Below the pieces are notes generated by a model. That model was not told the origin of the DNA, ran no database searches, and worked only from the letters and a program-made list of their open reading frames with translations. This document shows, in pieces, positions 31,444 to 43,048 of a stretch of DNA of 64,000 bases; position 1 is the stretch's first letter; each line of letters starts with the position of its first letter. A program made the translations under genes and the position numbers. The stretch is from Sclerotiophoma versabilis (lineage: Eukaryota; Ascomycota; Dothideomycetes; Pleosporales; Didymellaceae), in NCBI GenBank assembly GCA_012274445.1, contig JAAROD010000004.1:1364001-1428000 (forward strand). Reading direction: 5' to 3'.

Positions 31444-33957
31444 TCACCGCTCCTTCTTCACGTACTTGTACTCGTACATCTGCTTCTGCCCTCTCGTCTC
31501 GGCTGCGACACCGCACTCCTCCCGCCCCCACTGCCGCAGCAGCACTTTGCCGAGTATTTCCTTCTCGGTCGCTGCGCTGCGCTGCACTTCCTCCCACTGG
31601 CCGTCGCGCTTGCCTACGACGGTCCGCGCGCGCTCTTTCATGAGCTTCGACAAGAGCGTGGCGAGCTGCTCGTCCATGGCGGCGTTGACGGCGGCGTGGT
31701 CGGCGGCTTGCGTGTGGAGGCGCGATTGGAGGGCGGAGATCTCGGCGCTCAGGGAGCTGAGGGATGCTTCATGGGCGGCTTTGAGGGTGGAGATGGTGGA
31801 TGCGTGGGACGATTTCAGGGCTTTTGTTTCGGTGATCTGGTTCTTGATGATTGCGTGGAGACTCTCAATTTCCTTGTTCTTGAGGTCGTCGACTTGCTTC
31901 GGTGCTGGGAGGCGTGCTGTGGTGTCGTCCGAGTCCTCATCTATGGCGGCGGTGTGCTCGTTGCCTACGCGCAGGTCTTCGATCTCGGCCTGCAGGCGCT
32001 CGACGTCTTTCCTGAGCCTAGCTTTCTCTTTTCTTTCCTGCGCGAGGAGAGCGCCGGTCTTGCGGACCGCATCTTCGGCCTTGTCGCGCACGTCTTCTAG
32101 CATCGCTGCGTGTCCCTCTGCTAGGTCATCGTGCTGGGACTTCAACTCTCTGAACTTGCTCTCTGCTTCGGCTTTGAGGTCTTTTGTCTTGGCAAGCTTC
32201 TTCTCGATGTCCGCTACGCGTCGATCTGCTTCTGCACGTACATCGATCAGGCGCGCGTTTGCGTCTTCAAGGTCGTGAGAGAGGCGCTCTACGTCAGCAC
32301 GGATACTCCCACCTTCACGGTGCGCGTCGGCAAGTTGCGTGCGTAGTGCTGTGAAGTTGGCCTCCAGACCAGATATACGGCCTTGTGCTGTGCTGAGTTG
32401 ACGTTCCAGACTGTCTCGTTCTGTGACATGTTGGGTAATAATCTGATCTTTCGCAGTGAGCTCTAATCGTAGCTGATCGTCATTTGCTGAATGGCTGTCG
32501 TTCTTCGATCTCAAGTCTGCGAGGGCGATCCGTTGAGTCTCAAGCTCGCTGCGCAAGGACCGTAAGTTGGCATTGAGGATGATGTTCGTCTGGAAAAGCT
32601 GTGCTTTTGCAGCAACGTCGGCCTGGGCGCATTCAAGGGAGAATCTGGTGTCTTGGAGGTGCGTTTCGAGGTAGGCTATGCGCGAGAGATGCCGGTCCGT
32701 AGCTGTCGTCGAGGTAGTGTTGTCTGACTCTCGTGGCTGCGCGCTTTCACGGGCAGCCTTTGCCTCTGCTGTCGCACGTGCCAGATCTGCCTGGAGGGAG
32801 TCTGCACGAACTTGGACCAATGAGAGCTTGTTCTGCAGCTCGTCTCTTTCTGCGGCAAAGGCTTGTTCCTGACTCTTGGCCGTTGCTTCTTCGTGGGCTT
32901 CGCGGCTGGAGTTTTCAAGCTCTCTCAGCTGCCGTTCAAAGTCCTCACGCTGGGCTTGGAGCGTTCGTGCATGGCCCTGTTGCAGCTCCTCTTCAACCTG
33001 CTGCAGCTTTGCCTTGTGCGCGTCTTCCAGGGCCTTCAGCTGGCTCTTGGTGGAGGCAGCAGCTGCATCTTGCTCGGCACGCTGCTGTTCTAGAGAACGT
33101 TCCAGACCGGCGATGCTGTCCTTGTGCTTGTAGTTGTCGTTTCGTGCGGCTTCAAGCTCGGTCCGCGTGTAGGAGAGAATGGTCTCGAGCTCGGTGATGC
33201 GTGTGCGGGAGGCAAGCTCCTGCTGGTCCAGACGTGACTGCAGCCCGGCAACGCGGTCCTCGGCGGTGCTCTGCTCGTGGCGGGCGGTGGGCGAGGGATG
33301 GTGGATGACGGTCTGCTGGGTGGGCTTGCGCGGGGTGTCGCAGTCCTCGACGGTGGGCTGCAGCGAGCGGGCCTTGGTGGGCGAGGAGCGCGGGACCTGC
33401 AGCATGCTCTGGCGGGGGACGCGCAGGGGGCTGCTGGCGGGGAGGTGGCCGAGCTCCGTGTCGGGCAGGGCGCTGAGGAAGCTGCGGACCTTCTCTTCGT
33501 TCTCCATGGAGCGCTCCGAGGCGGGGGTGCTGTACTCGCGGCTGGCCGTGGTGCCGTCGACGCGCACCGTGGGCGATGCCGCAGTGGACGCCTCGGCCGC
33601 CGCATGGCCGTCCTGCGCCTGCTGAGTTTCTGGCGCGACCGTCACGCGCTGGCTGGATCTGCTCTTGGCCTCCTTGCGCGACTTGACGGGGGCAGGCGGC
33701 ATGTCGGCCGTCATCCAGTAGGTCATGTTCATGGTGAAGTCCTCGGGCCCCTCGACCTCGCTGGTGTCGACGCGCTCCACCGGCGGCTCGTAGCTGCCCT
33801 CCAGCGCCGTCGACTCGAACGTCGAGTTCAGCCCCAGCGCATCCAGGTCCATCTCATACTGCGACCCGTCCTCGGAGCTGCTGCGCCGTGCTGGGCTGCG
33901 TCGCGGGGAGCGCATGCGCGTCGGACTGGCCGTGTATGACGAGTGTGTTCGCGCCAT
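31444..33957 (-). CDS. coiled-coil protein, spindle-pole-body SnaD-like
   Basis: An intronless 837-aa frame. The N-terminal 240 residues are Ser/Pro/Arg-rich and disordered, with a conserved-looking block EMDLDALGLNSTFES and EVEGPEDFTMNMTYWMTADMP. Residues about 240-760 are long coiled coil with heptad-rich Glu/Lys/Arg/Leu sequence. The end shows REKE-type helix then TEKEILGKVLLRQWG and QKQMYEYKYVKKER. This arrangement recalls the fungal spindle-pole-associated protein SnaD; I assign it from memory of the N- and C-terminal blocks, so the name is tentative while the coiled coil is certain. Large antisense frames here are shadows caused by GC-rich codon use. Confidence 0.65.
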   Translation of the reverse strand: MARTHSSYTASPTRMRSPRRSPARRSSSEDGSQYEMDLDALGLNSTFESTALEGSYEPPVERVDTSEVEGPEDFTMNMTYWMTADMPPAPVKSRKEAKSRSSQRVTVAPETQQAQDGHAAAEASTAASPTVRVDGTTASREYSTPASERSMENEEKVRSFLSALPDTELGHLPASSPLRVPRQSMLQVPRSSPTKARSLQPTVEDCDTPRKPTQQTVIHHPSPTARHEQSTAEDRVAGLQSRLDQQELASRTRITELETILSYTRTELEAARNDNYKHKDSIAGLERSLEQQRAEQDAAAASTKSQLKALEDAHKAKLQQVEEELQQGHARTLQAQREDFERQLRELENSSREAHEEATAKSQEQAFAAERDELQNKLSLVQVRADSLQADLARATAEAKAARESAQPRESDNTTSTTATDRHLSRIAYLETHLQDTRFSLECAQADVAAKAQLFQTNIILNANLRSLRSELETQRIALADLRSKNDSHSANDDQLRLELTAKDQIITQHVTERDSLERQLSTAQGRISGLEANFTALRTQLADAHREGGSIRADVERLSHDLEDANARLIDVRAEADRRVADIEKKLAKTKDLKAEAESKFRELKSQHDDLAEGHAAMLEDVRDKAEDAVRKTGALLAQERKEKARLRKDVERLQAEIEDLRVGNEHTAAIDEDSDDTTARLPAPKQVDDLKNKEIESLHAIIKNQITETKALKSSHASTISTLKAAHEASLSSLSAEISALQSRLHTQAADHAAVNAAMDEQLATLLSKLMKERARTVVGKRDGQWEEVQRSAATEKEILGKVLLRQWGREECGVAAETRGQKQMYEYKYVKKER

Positions 33958-34165
33958 TGCTCGCTACATGCGGGGGCAGCTCCAGTATGGCGCCGTGGTC
34001 TCTTGTTGCACCTCGCAGGAGATAAGAATTGTCTTGTTGTGGTGTAAACAGTGCCCCAGACAGCCCTCGGCGCGTCGCCGTTGCGCTAGCGTGTTAGCGA
34101 CCCTTGACCCTTCACCATTGACCATTTCCCGTTTCCACTCCGACTAATACTTCCACCGCACCAAT

Positions 34166-34906
34166 ATGCTCTCCACATCACGTCTACCCATCAGCCTCTC
34201 CCCAAAACTGCGTGCCCTGACCAGGCAGTAACGGTCTATCTTTGATCGTCGTCGACGCCTGTATCCTCATGTTCTGTACCCGCGACTGCTTCCACACTCT
34301 GCACAGCAAAGGGCCTAATCTACCCTCTCCCTCACACGTGATACGCAGCATTGAGCCTACAAGAATACAACCGACGTCCGACTACACCTTACTCCTGGAC
34401 TACTATCACGTACCGTCGTGTGCAGTAAGCTTCCTAATGATTGATTTCACCACTCAAGAAGAGGCTGATAGAGCTGTACCCGTGTTTGATTAATACGACC
34501 TCAACGGCACGGCCATAGCAGTACGCAAATGGCAGTCACCTATGAAGTACCTTGAGGGCGTATCGTGGGACGGTGGGCGAAAGGGAGGACATTGGTCTGG
34601 ACACAATCAGGGAAACGCTGCTGGCACCAAGTTCGAACACGTAAGTCCCCTCGCATAAGGCCGGCTATTTCATGCTTTTGCCCGCCGAGAGACGCAATTC
34701 TTTGACGCCTGCTGACCTTCGCGTGCAGATGCAAGAGGAACTACTGGCGAAAGCTGTTTTGGGGAAAAACGACCGTAAGCTATGGGTCCCCTCGCACACC
34801 TACTGATCGCCCATCTCTTCGAGCAATTTCCCGCTATGCCCAGGCATCGCGAACCCAAATGGAACAGGAACGGACGCTCGACACGCAAGAACTATCTAGA
34901 TCAAAG
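34166..34906 (+). pseudogene. probable relic of an RRM RNA-binding protein gene
   Basis: A plus-strand frame reads SFLMIDFTTQEEADRAVPVFD, then TAA at 34491-34493. It resumes in the same frame as YDLNGTAIAVRKW, the expected end of an RRM (RNP1-like strand, helix, then LNGR..VR). It continues to a clean donor (GTAAGT at 34641) and acceptor (AG at 34727-34728), then MQEELLAKAVLGKN and another plausible intron at 34776-34848. The only obvious lesion in the readable part is the TAA. Upstream of about 34420 I cannot restore a frame. It could be a decayed paralogue or a gene whose upstream exons I have not resolved. Confidence 0.35.
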
Positions 34907-34953
34907 GCCAGTGGTATCAGCCAGAAACGATCACGCTCCCTACGACACGCCAC

Positions 34954-35823
34954 CTACCCCAACCACTCCCCCCACCACCTCACCGCCGCCTCCTTGCCTT
35001 TGGCCATCGCCTCCCGCTCGCCCTCCACCTTCTCATCCCCCTTCGTCAGACACCCGTGCGCAACGCCCGGGAAATGGGCCCACTCAAACGGCGTACTCTT
35101 CCTCACCAGCAGTGTCTGAAATGCATATACTTTTATCTCATCCGGAAACATCAGATCCTTTTCCGGCGCTAAAAACATCACAGGCACATCGATCTTGTCA
35201 AAGTCCGAGTTCGCGACCCAGCTCGGGTGCGCGCAGACAATCGCGTCGACAAGGGAAGCCTGCGCGAGCCGCAGAACAGCCCAGCCACCGTAACAGAAGC
35301 CCACAGCGCCAACTCTACGGACTCCAGCGCTGCGCAGCTCTTTCGCGGCAGCAAAGATCTGCGGTTCGCGGATGGAGCGCGCGTTACGCGCGGAGAACCC
35401 AGACATATCTAGATCATCCCAGCGGCCTTCCATGATAGCCGTCGGGTCGAGGGATTCGCCGCCGAAGAAGTCGGGCAGGTAGACTGTGACATTCGCCTGT
35501 GGGTGTCAGTGCTTTTATCCCTCGGACTATTCTAACAGCGAAGACGCTGTTCTTAGACTCCAAAGAGTGCGGAGCCAAAAACGAGGGAAACCGTAGAGAG
35601 CACGGATTTCACCCACCTCTCGAGCGTAATGGTCTGCAAGGAGTCGCGCGTTCTTGAATTGCCATCCCAGTGCATCGTGCACGTACAGCACGGCTGCGTT
35701 TGGATTGCTCCCCGTTACGTACGTCGGCAGACCAGCGAGTTTGTCTTCTCTGCCCTCGGGTGTGCCGTCCCACTGGAACGAGGCCAGGCAGCAAGGTTTG
35801 AATGTTCCAGTCGAGTCGACCAT
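34954..35823 (-). CDS. dienelactone hydrolase family protein
   Basis: Two exons, 35823-35617 and 35496-34954, are joined in phase 0 by a 120-nt intron (GTGGGT...CCCACAG), giving 249 aa. It is an alpha/beta hydrolase of the DLH type: VLYVHDALGWQ at the oxyanion strand, VGAVGFCYGG with nucleophile Cys, APEKDLMFP with the acid, and FPGVAHGC with the catalytic His. Complete and of usual length, with no targeting peptide. Fungal members hydrolyse small lactones or esters, but most have unknown substrates. Five copies of a 10-nt motif lie within 250 bp upstream of its start. Confidence 0.9.
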
Positions 35824-36573
35824 GGTGGTGCTTTGGGTTGGGCTGAGCTGGAGTGGTAGAAGGAAGATGGAGTAAGGACCGAAGGGAGTATGTTCAGACT
35901 GGAAGGCTAACGTTGCGACTGGAAATGCAGTTGATTTGATGTCGTTACATGCCTTGAGATGCTTGTCGTTCAGGTAAGATGTAGTTCAGGTAAGATGTGG
36001 TTCAGGTAAGATGTGGTTCAGGTAAGCCAGTCGTTCAGGTAAGCTGCTGACATCCGAAACGGGGCTATCGCGTGCACCTGCTGTTATCTTCATGTTGTAC
36101 TCATATCTCCAGCCAACGTCACACAACTTGGTGCAGCTTTGGTTTGTCCGCAACCTTCAGGTTGAGAGTGGAGGTTGCACCGAACTTCAAGATACAAACA
36201 AGTGTGACCGGAGGCGTGAGGCCGATGGAGTAGATAGGTATGCCAAAGAAGGAACAGTGATAGCAGGATGGAAGTATATAAACGATGCGTGCCCTTGGAT
36301 CGTATTGAAGCGAAACAGAAGCGCAAGTATTGGTGGTATAAATGGGTGTAGCGCCTGTTGAAGGCCTGGCGCTGTTGAGAGGCCAAAATCATCTAATTCT
36401 AAACAATGCAACGGAAGTGACCGCCGTTTCCCCATTCGTATTGAAACAACCCTTCCTGTACAGAGTGATGAACTCTGCGCCATGAACGCCGTCCCATGCC
36501 AATCGTGGTATATAGTATATGTCGAAGAAACCTGGGTAGAGACCGTATTGGAACGAAGAGCGCGTTTTTTGCC
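35824..36573. promoter_or_regulatory. upstream region of dienelactone hydrolase gene
   Basis: Lies between the GTP cyclohydrolase stop and the dienelactone hydrolase start; both genes are on the minus strand. It contains the 16-bp tandem repeats at 35969-36043. Otherwise only short frames. Confidence 0.5.
35969..36043. repeat. tandem array of TTCAGGTAAG, five copies
   Basis: The decamer TTCAGGTAAG (CTTACCTGAA on the minus strand) occurs at 35969, 35985, 36001, 36017 and 36034, so the spacing is 16, 16, 16 and 17 bp. The spacer between the first four copies is ATGT(A/G)G. It lies 150-220 bp upstream of the dienelactone hydrolase ATG. Confidence 0.9.
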
Positions 36574-37619
36574 CTACCTCCTGTTAATCAAGTTCAAGAA
36601 CTCCTCTCTTGTCTTAGCAGCCGAGCGCATAGCACCCAGCATGCAGCTTGTGGTTGTAGTGGCGCCGGTTTTTTGCACACCGCGCATAACCATACAGAAG
36701 TGACTGGATTCGACAACGACAGCCACGCCCTGGGGTTGCAGCATCTCAGACAGCGCAAGGGCGACTTGCTTGGTAAGGCGTTCCTGGACTTGCAAGCGGC
36801 GGGCAAACATCTCGGCGATGCGAGCTAGTTTGGAGAGACCGATTACGCGGCGGTTGGGGATGTAGCCAATGTGCATCTGAGGTGTTTAATTGTTGAGTCA
36901 CGAGTTGGGGGGTGTAAATGTATGCATAGACTTACCTTTCCAGTGAATGGTACCAAGTGGTGCTCGCATAGCGAGAAGATCTCGATATCCTTCACAATAA
37001 CCAGCTCGTCGTGGTCCTCGTGGAAGACAGCGCCATTGACAATGTCGCGCAGGTTCTCCTCGTATCCCTTGGTGAAGAAAAGCATGGCCTTGGCATAGCG
37101 CTCAGGTGTGTCCAGCAGACCCTCACGGTCAGGATCCTCGCCGAGGCATTCCAACATAGTCCTCACAGCTCCAGAGAGCTTCTTGAGGTTCTCTGCCTTC
37201 TCTTCCTCAGTCGCCTCCTTCCTGCCCCGCGTACCTTTGCTGGGCCAACTAAGCCCATCGAAGTCGATTGTGGGGTGCTGTGTGTAAGGGCTGTGCGCAC
37301 GGCTGGTGGCCAACGGTGTCTGCGCTTCGTAGTGGTCTTCTACGTCTATCTCGCCGTCCCTGACCATGTGTCTGTTATGCATACTGCCGCCGTGGGTGTC
37401 AGCGCTTGAGCCTTTCGCGCTCTCGGGGAAGTAGCTGCTAGGTCCATCGAAGTTCACTACTTGACGGCCGCGCTCGGACAATTGGATGGCATGGTGCAGG
37501 GTTTCGCGCTCTTTCTGGTCGCGCGATTTGACTGACTTCTTCAATGGTGAGCTGACATGCGGTTGTGAGCTGCCATTGATGTGCGAGGGAATGGCGTTAG
37601 GCTTGGGCGTCTCGTCCAT
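36574..37619 (-). CDS. GTP cyclohydrolase I
   Basis: Converts GTP to 7,8-dihydroneopterin triphosphate, the first step of folate and pterin synthesis. Two exons, 37619-36936 and 36876-36574, are joined in phase 0 by a 59-nt intron (GTAAGT...CACCTCAG), giving 328 aa. The first true ATG is at 37619. Residues 1-130 are a poorly conserved, disordered extension usual in fungi. The catalytic core carries [19 protein letters not shown], zinc-ligand motif [34 protein letters not shown] and [10 protein letters not shown] with the second zinc Cys. All expected residues are present, so the gene looks functional. Divergent from the CTD kinase gene. Confidence 0.95.
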
Positions 37620-39405
37620 TGTTGCTGCGGGGAAGGTTCGCGTCGAAAAGTTTTGGAGGGGCAAGGATTACAGATGTCGACTAGATATGACTAGGTGTCA
37701 ATGGCGTGCTCGTGTGTAGGAGAGCGGCAGAGGTGCCTGGATAGCAGAGTCAGATCTGGCGCATGCTGTTTCGGAGACATGGCGACAGGCGCGGGACCCG
37801 TGAGCCATATTCGAATAACTTTCTCTCGACCGAAAAGGCGTTAGCCGGCCGATGACGCTGGTTCGCCTGGGCACGAGCGGGAGGCCGAGGGCAGGCGCAT
37901 GCGCAGTCACGGGAGCCGCGAGCGGCGGTTGCATCCAGCAGGAACGCCGACTCCGAGCACCACAACACCACCGGCATCACCATCTGTCGCCGTCCATCTC
38001 TATCGTCAACACGCCTGCCACAGGTATGTAAATCGCCTTGGAAGCAGCTGCTGTTCGTGTCGATATTCACAGTGCTGCCGCCAGGATGACAGCCTCGTTC
38101 AGACCGACCTGAAGGGCTCGTGACGGTGGCTCGACTCACCACCACCACCGCCATCATTGCAGTCGGCGGCTTTGGTCGCCCACAGCCTGCGTTGTCGTGG
38201 CTGCCAACACAACAAGGTCATCATCTTGTGCGCTTCGACAAAATGACACTTGCCCATAAACCGAGCGAGACGGAGGCATGGCGTGGAGGGGAGGGGTGAC
38301 TTGGGCGGACAATTGCCATGTTGATGGATTCACGTCATCAGCGTCTTTTGCGAAGCGGCAGTGTCCCTTTTAACCAGCAGTTGTGCATGATCCCGTCCAT
38401 TGACTAGAGCTGCGCCCTGCAGCTGCAACACTACCTACGGGTTGTGCCTACGGATCGAAGGGAGCAACCGTCACGCCTATTAGCTTTTTGCCTTGACGCT
38501 TAGTCTGTAAGGGTAAGCTCTGCATCGCTGTGGACTGCCTGCCCTCAGTTGAGCATACTGGAAGCAATCTGGCGCCTTCCCCTCTGTGGTGCACGAGCGT
38601 TTCGTCTACCAACCTTGAGCTGTAGCTACTATCTCGATTGCCACAACATCATCCTTCGCACGACTCTGGTGCATGGAGTGGTCTTCTGCTTTGCGGGTCG
38701 AAGATATGTGTACAGCTTTGGCCGCTCGAGTATGCTGGCAGAAGTGCACAAGATTGCTCAAACCTGCGAACAACCGCGATTCATCACCCAGACCAGCGTG
38801 ACCTTACACAGTCTTTCGCACGTACGTTGGACGCCTGCTGCCACCGGAGACCATGTTCATCTGCCGCCATCTTCGACTCGACTATCTACACTTGCAGCTA
38901 TTACAACACCACGGAAGGCTATGTCCACGGGTACGCATGTGCTCTTGTAATTTTTCACATGCGTGCATTAGATAGCTATTGTGACTGGCTGAGGATGTTT
39001 GCAAGACTACGAACTTTTAGGGAGACGCATGCGTAGGATACAGGCAGAGGTCCAACAGTCCTTTGTGGCTTTGCCAGGCCTCAAAGGCTGGAGGACGGCT
39101 CTACAGCCTGTTCCGCGGGTCACGAGGCTAGCGCTTGGCGGCAGGGAAAGGCGGCGACTGCAAGGTCGTCGCAACCGCACGATCATCACTGAGAAGACGC
39201 ACAACAGCTGCGCATCTCTGACTGCGTTGCGAGAGCAGTCACATCCCGATTTTTGTTCTTTTCTGTTCGTTTGCGTCTTTCGTCATCAGGCTGAAGGTCG
39301 CGGCTTGCCGGTGGAGTTCTGGCGCTCGGTCCGGTCGTGACACTCAGACTCCGGCGACCTTTTGAAAGCTGCACCTACCCCAGTTCTGATGATATTCCCG
39401 CCTAC
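37620..39405. promoter_or_regulatory. divergent promoter region, GTP cyclohydrolase / CTD kinase
   Basis: 1.8 kb between divergent starts without a recognised gene. It includes short GC-rich frames on both strands. Long 5' leaders are likely. Confidence 0.45.
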
Positions 39406-42400
39406 ATGGCTGGGTTGCGACGGACCCAGGATATAGACCAGTGGAGACCAGAGGAACCGTCTGTTAGGGACAGGGACAGAAGTAGGGAGCGTCCTCGGGA
39501 GCGCATCCACGAACCAAGACCGTTGTCACCCGTGCCACGCGCTGAGAGGGACACCTCGAGGCGGGCGCACGATACCGACGCTCGCTCGTTAGCTAAGCAC
39601 ACAGGAGGGCGTTCGCGCGAGAGAAGTTTGAGCAGAGACCGCACGCATCGTCGTCGCAGTCGAGCCACCTCCAGGGACGATCGCTATCGAGCCTCACGAA
39701 GGGAAGTCAGTGGAGACAGGGTTTCGCACCCACACCGGCGCCACCACCGCGACACGACCCCATCCTCGAAGCGCCATCGCAGCCGCTCTGCATCTCCACG
39801 GGACAGTCACAAGCGGTCCAGGCGGCAAAGAAGTCGTAGCACTGTGCGCTCGAGGTCAAGGACGCGACGCGCAGACTCCTCGCACCGTCTTCCACCCAGG
39901 ACATACTCCCCACGCCCACCGCGCTTAGAACGCGATCGTATATCTCGACGACCAACGCCCGACACATACGTTCCTCCGTCGTCAGCTCGTCGCCGCTCGC
40001 CATCCGCCGACTCGTGTTATAGGCCAATTTCTCATCGACCTCGCAAACGGTCCATTTCACCTGCGAGAAGCTCCAGACGTGCTCTGAGCCCTCGAAGATC
40101 CCCACCTAGAAGATACTTCGACCGAGGCGACACATCTGTCTCGGGTCCTGGTGAAAGGCAGCACAGGCATCACGCCAGCCGCGAAAGAAGTCGTAGTCGT
40201 GCATCTAAGCGTGCCAGATCACCTTCCCCACGCCGTAGACGGTCTCCCCCACCATCAAGGAGGTCCTCGCCGCCCAGAGCCCGAAACATCAGGCAATCAC
40301 CACAAAGAGATCGCTCTCCTCGAGGCCTAGGCCGTCGGTCCAGGTCTCCTGCTCAGTCATCTCGACACGAAAGTGTCAAGCCATCTCGTGTAGACCAACC
40401 TATTCCCAGACGGGCTTCGCCTGCACCTGCATCTGGCTACAACTCTGATACCTCTAATAGCAGGGCAGACGACGCCAAAATGAGGGGAGCCTACCAATAC
40501 CAGGGCCGAGGAGGTCCCAGCTACCAGCACTCTCCTCCTTATCCTGCACACAACCAATATTCTCCACACAATCAGTCGCCCTACCATGGCGGTAGAGGAG
40601 GCTGGAATGGACATCAACATTCTAACCAAGGGTCAGTCCGTCAGCTCCTAAATGCTTCTGCATCCTCACTAACATGCAATAGATCACTCACGCATGGTTA
40701 CTCGCCAAACCAATCGCCTTACCATCAGAATCAAAACTACTCGCCCAATTACCCTGCAAATCAGCCATATTCCCAAAGTGGCTATCCAAATGGATCTTAC
40801 CGTGGTGGCCGCGGCAATCACTACAATGGTCCCGATCGCCGAATGTCAGGACCCAGTCCTCACTCCACCTTTGCACAAGGCGGCCGAGGTCGTGGCGCGG
40901 CGCCCACGCAATTTTCCAACTTGTCGTGGACACCAGCATCTGGCACCAGAGGTGGCAGACCTGCTACAGAGGCACCTCGCCCGGTTCCTCCAGTGACGCA
41001 ACCAGCAATCGAGGGCCCGTCTGTCGATGCTGATGACAATCCTTTCCGTCCATCGAAAGACCTGCGTGTAGAGGACGAGGGCCCAAAAGAAGACAAGAAG
41101 ATGCTGCCACCCACGAAGTCTGCCGCTGCTCCTCCGACACAACCGAAGTCTGGCTTCAGCTTTTCTTTGAAAACAAAGAACCCCGTACCTGTAGCCAGTA
41201 AGGCTAAGGTGGAAGAACCAGAAAAGGTTGAACCGAAATTGACAGAGTCGTTGCTCGAGCCCAAGAAAGATATTGTACCTCGCGACTCTCGATACCCCTC
41301 TGATGTTCGAAACGACCGTGATCGCGACTATAAATACGACCGTGAGCGAGATCGAGATCGAGATCGTGACCCTGACTTCCGGGAGAGAGACCGGCGGTAT
41401 GACTACCACAATCGACAACCGGCCTACAGGGACTCACGAGATAGGGATCCCCGCGACCTGCGAGATCCGCGAGATGTTCGAGATCCGCGAGATGTTCGAG
41501 ATCCGCGAGATGTTCGAGATCCGCGAGATGTTCGAGACCCGTACTTCCGCGAGAGGGATAGAGACTACAGAGATGCACGTGATAGGGACCTGCACAACCC
41601 TCGAGATATCCGCGATGTCAGAGATCGTGATTCACGAGATCTACGTGACCCTCGCGACCTAAGAGACCCAAGAGATCCACGAGATATAAGAGACGTGCGC
41701 GATGTACGTGATCGCAGAGATCCTTACCCACCGCGACGACCAGACGACCGCCGGCCAGAACCCCGCACCGAGAATCGCCTCGACAACCGACTTGATCGCA
41801 GAGCACCGCCCCCTGAGGTGCCCAAGACAGTCATAGTGAAGCGAAAGAGGATCAAGGCTCGACCGACGTTGTCTGCAGAATTTGCAGCTTCAGATTCTGT
41901 CTATTACCGGAAGCCAGGCAATGAATCAGTGGTTGGCTCTGGTACTTATGGCAAAGTCTTCAAGGGTATTCATGTCTACACAAAGGACCAGGTCGCACTC
42001 AAGAAGATTCGTATGGAGGGCGAACGCGATGGCGTAAGTATTGCCTAAACGTACTCATCTGTGCTCACATACTGACTCTGCATAGTTCCCTGTTACCGCG
42101 ATTCGAGAAGTCAAGCTCCTCCAGTCCCTGAACCATGAAAACATCGTCAAGCTACGCGAAGTTATGGTTGAGAAGAACGATTGTTATATGGTCTTCGAGT
42201 ACCTCTCCCACGATCTCACGGGCTTACTGAACCACCCCACCTTCAAGCTCGAACAGTCACACAAGAAGGATCTGGCGAAGCAACTATTCGAAGGTCTGGA
42301 CTACCTACATCGACGAGGCGTGTTGCATCGTGACATCAAAGCTGCAAACATCCTAGTGTCCAACACTGGTCAGCTGAAGTTAGCAGACTTCGGTCTTGCT

Positions 42401-43048
42401 AGGTTTTACGCAAAGCGAAGCAAGCTCGACTACACCAACCGCGTGATCACAATCTGGTATCGTTCGCCGGAGCTCCTCTTGGGAGAGACTCAGTACGGTC
42501 CTGCTGTAGACATCTGGTCGGCTGCCTGCGTCCTTGTCGAGATCTTCACACGCCACGCCATCTTCCCTGGCGATGGTGGTGAAATCAATCAGCTGGATAA
42601 GATCTACAACATTCTCGGCACACCATCCAAGGAAGACTGGCCAGGAATAGTCGATCTGCAATGGGCCAACCTACTCCGTCCTACCGATCGTAAACCTTCT
42701 ACCTTCGAAGAAAAATACCGCGACCGACTCAGCCCAATGGCTTTCGAGCTTCTCCAAGCCATGTTTCTGTATGACCCTGCTGCTCGACCTACTGCCGCCG
42801 ATGTGCTTGAGCATCCGTTCTTTACCAGCGAGCAACCGCAGCCGAAGAGAGCGGAGGCGCTGAAGGAACTTGAGGGCGACTGGCATGAGTTTGAGAGTAA
42901 GGCCCTTCGCAAGGAGAAGGAACGGGCTGATAAGGAGGCTAGAAGGGCAGCGAGAGAGGAGGGGAAGAAGGACGAGGGAAAGAGGAGGGCTGACGCTACG
43001 GACAGCGAAAGAGAAGCAAAGAGGGTGAAGAGCAGTGAGACGCATTGA
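39406..43048 (+). CDS. CTD kinase catalytic subunit, Ctk1/CDK12-like
   Basis: Phosphorylates the RNA polymerase II C-terminal domain during elongation. Three exons (39406-40631, 40683-42033, 42086-43048) give 1179 aa. The first true ATG is at 39406. Residues 1-350 are RS/SR-rich, about 360-500 are Gln/Asn/Tyr/Gly-rich, and about 640-790 are Arg-Asp repeats. The kinase domain spans about 820-1110: GSGTYGKVFKG, catalytic Lys in VALKKIRMEGE, PVTAIREVKLLQ, HRDIKAANIL, DFGLARFY, TNRVITIWYRSPELLLG and FPGDGGEINQLDKIYNILGTP. These fit Ctk1/CDK12 better than Bur1/CDK9. A charged Lys/Arg/Glu tail follows. Intron 1 (51 nt) is divisible by three and has no stop. Confidence 0.92.
41461..41532 (+). repeat. 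18-bp tandem repeat in CTD kinase gene, four perfect copies
   Basis: Four identical copies of CGAGATCCGCGAGATGTT encode repeated RDPRDV units. Degenerate Arg-Asp repeats continue on both sides (about 41280-41740). Strict identity of the four copies suggests recent slippage or duplication. Confidence 0.95.

Noticed and set aside
31382..33939. Long plus-strand frames (31382-32278, 33277-33939)
   Set aside because: They lie opposite the coiled-coil gene, are Arg/Ala/Cys-rich without motifs, and are explained by its GC-rich codons.
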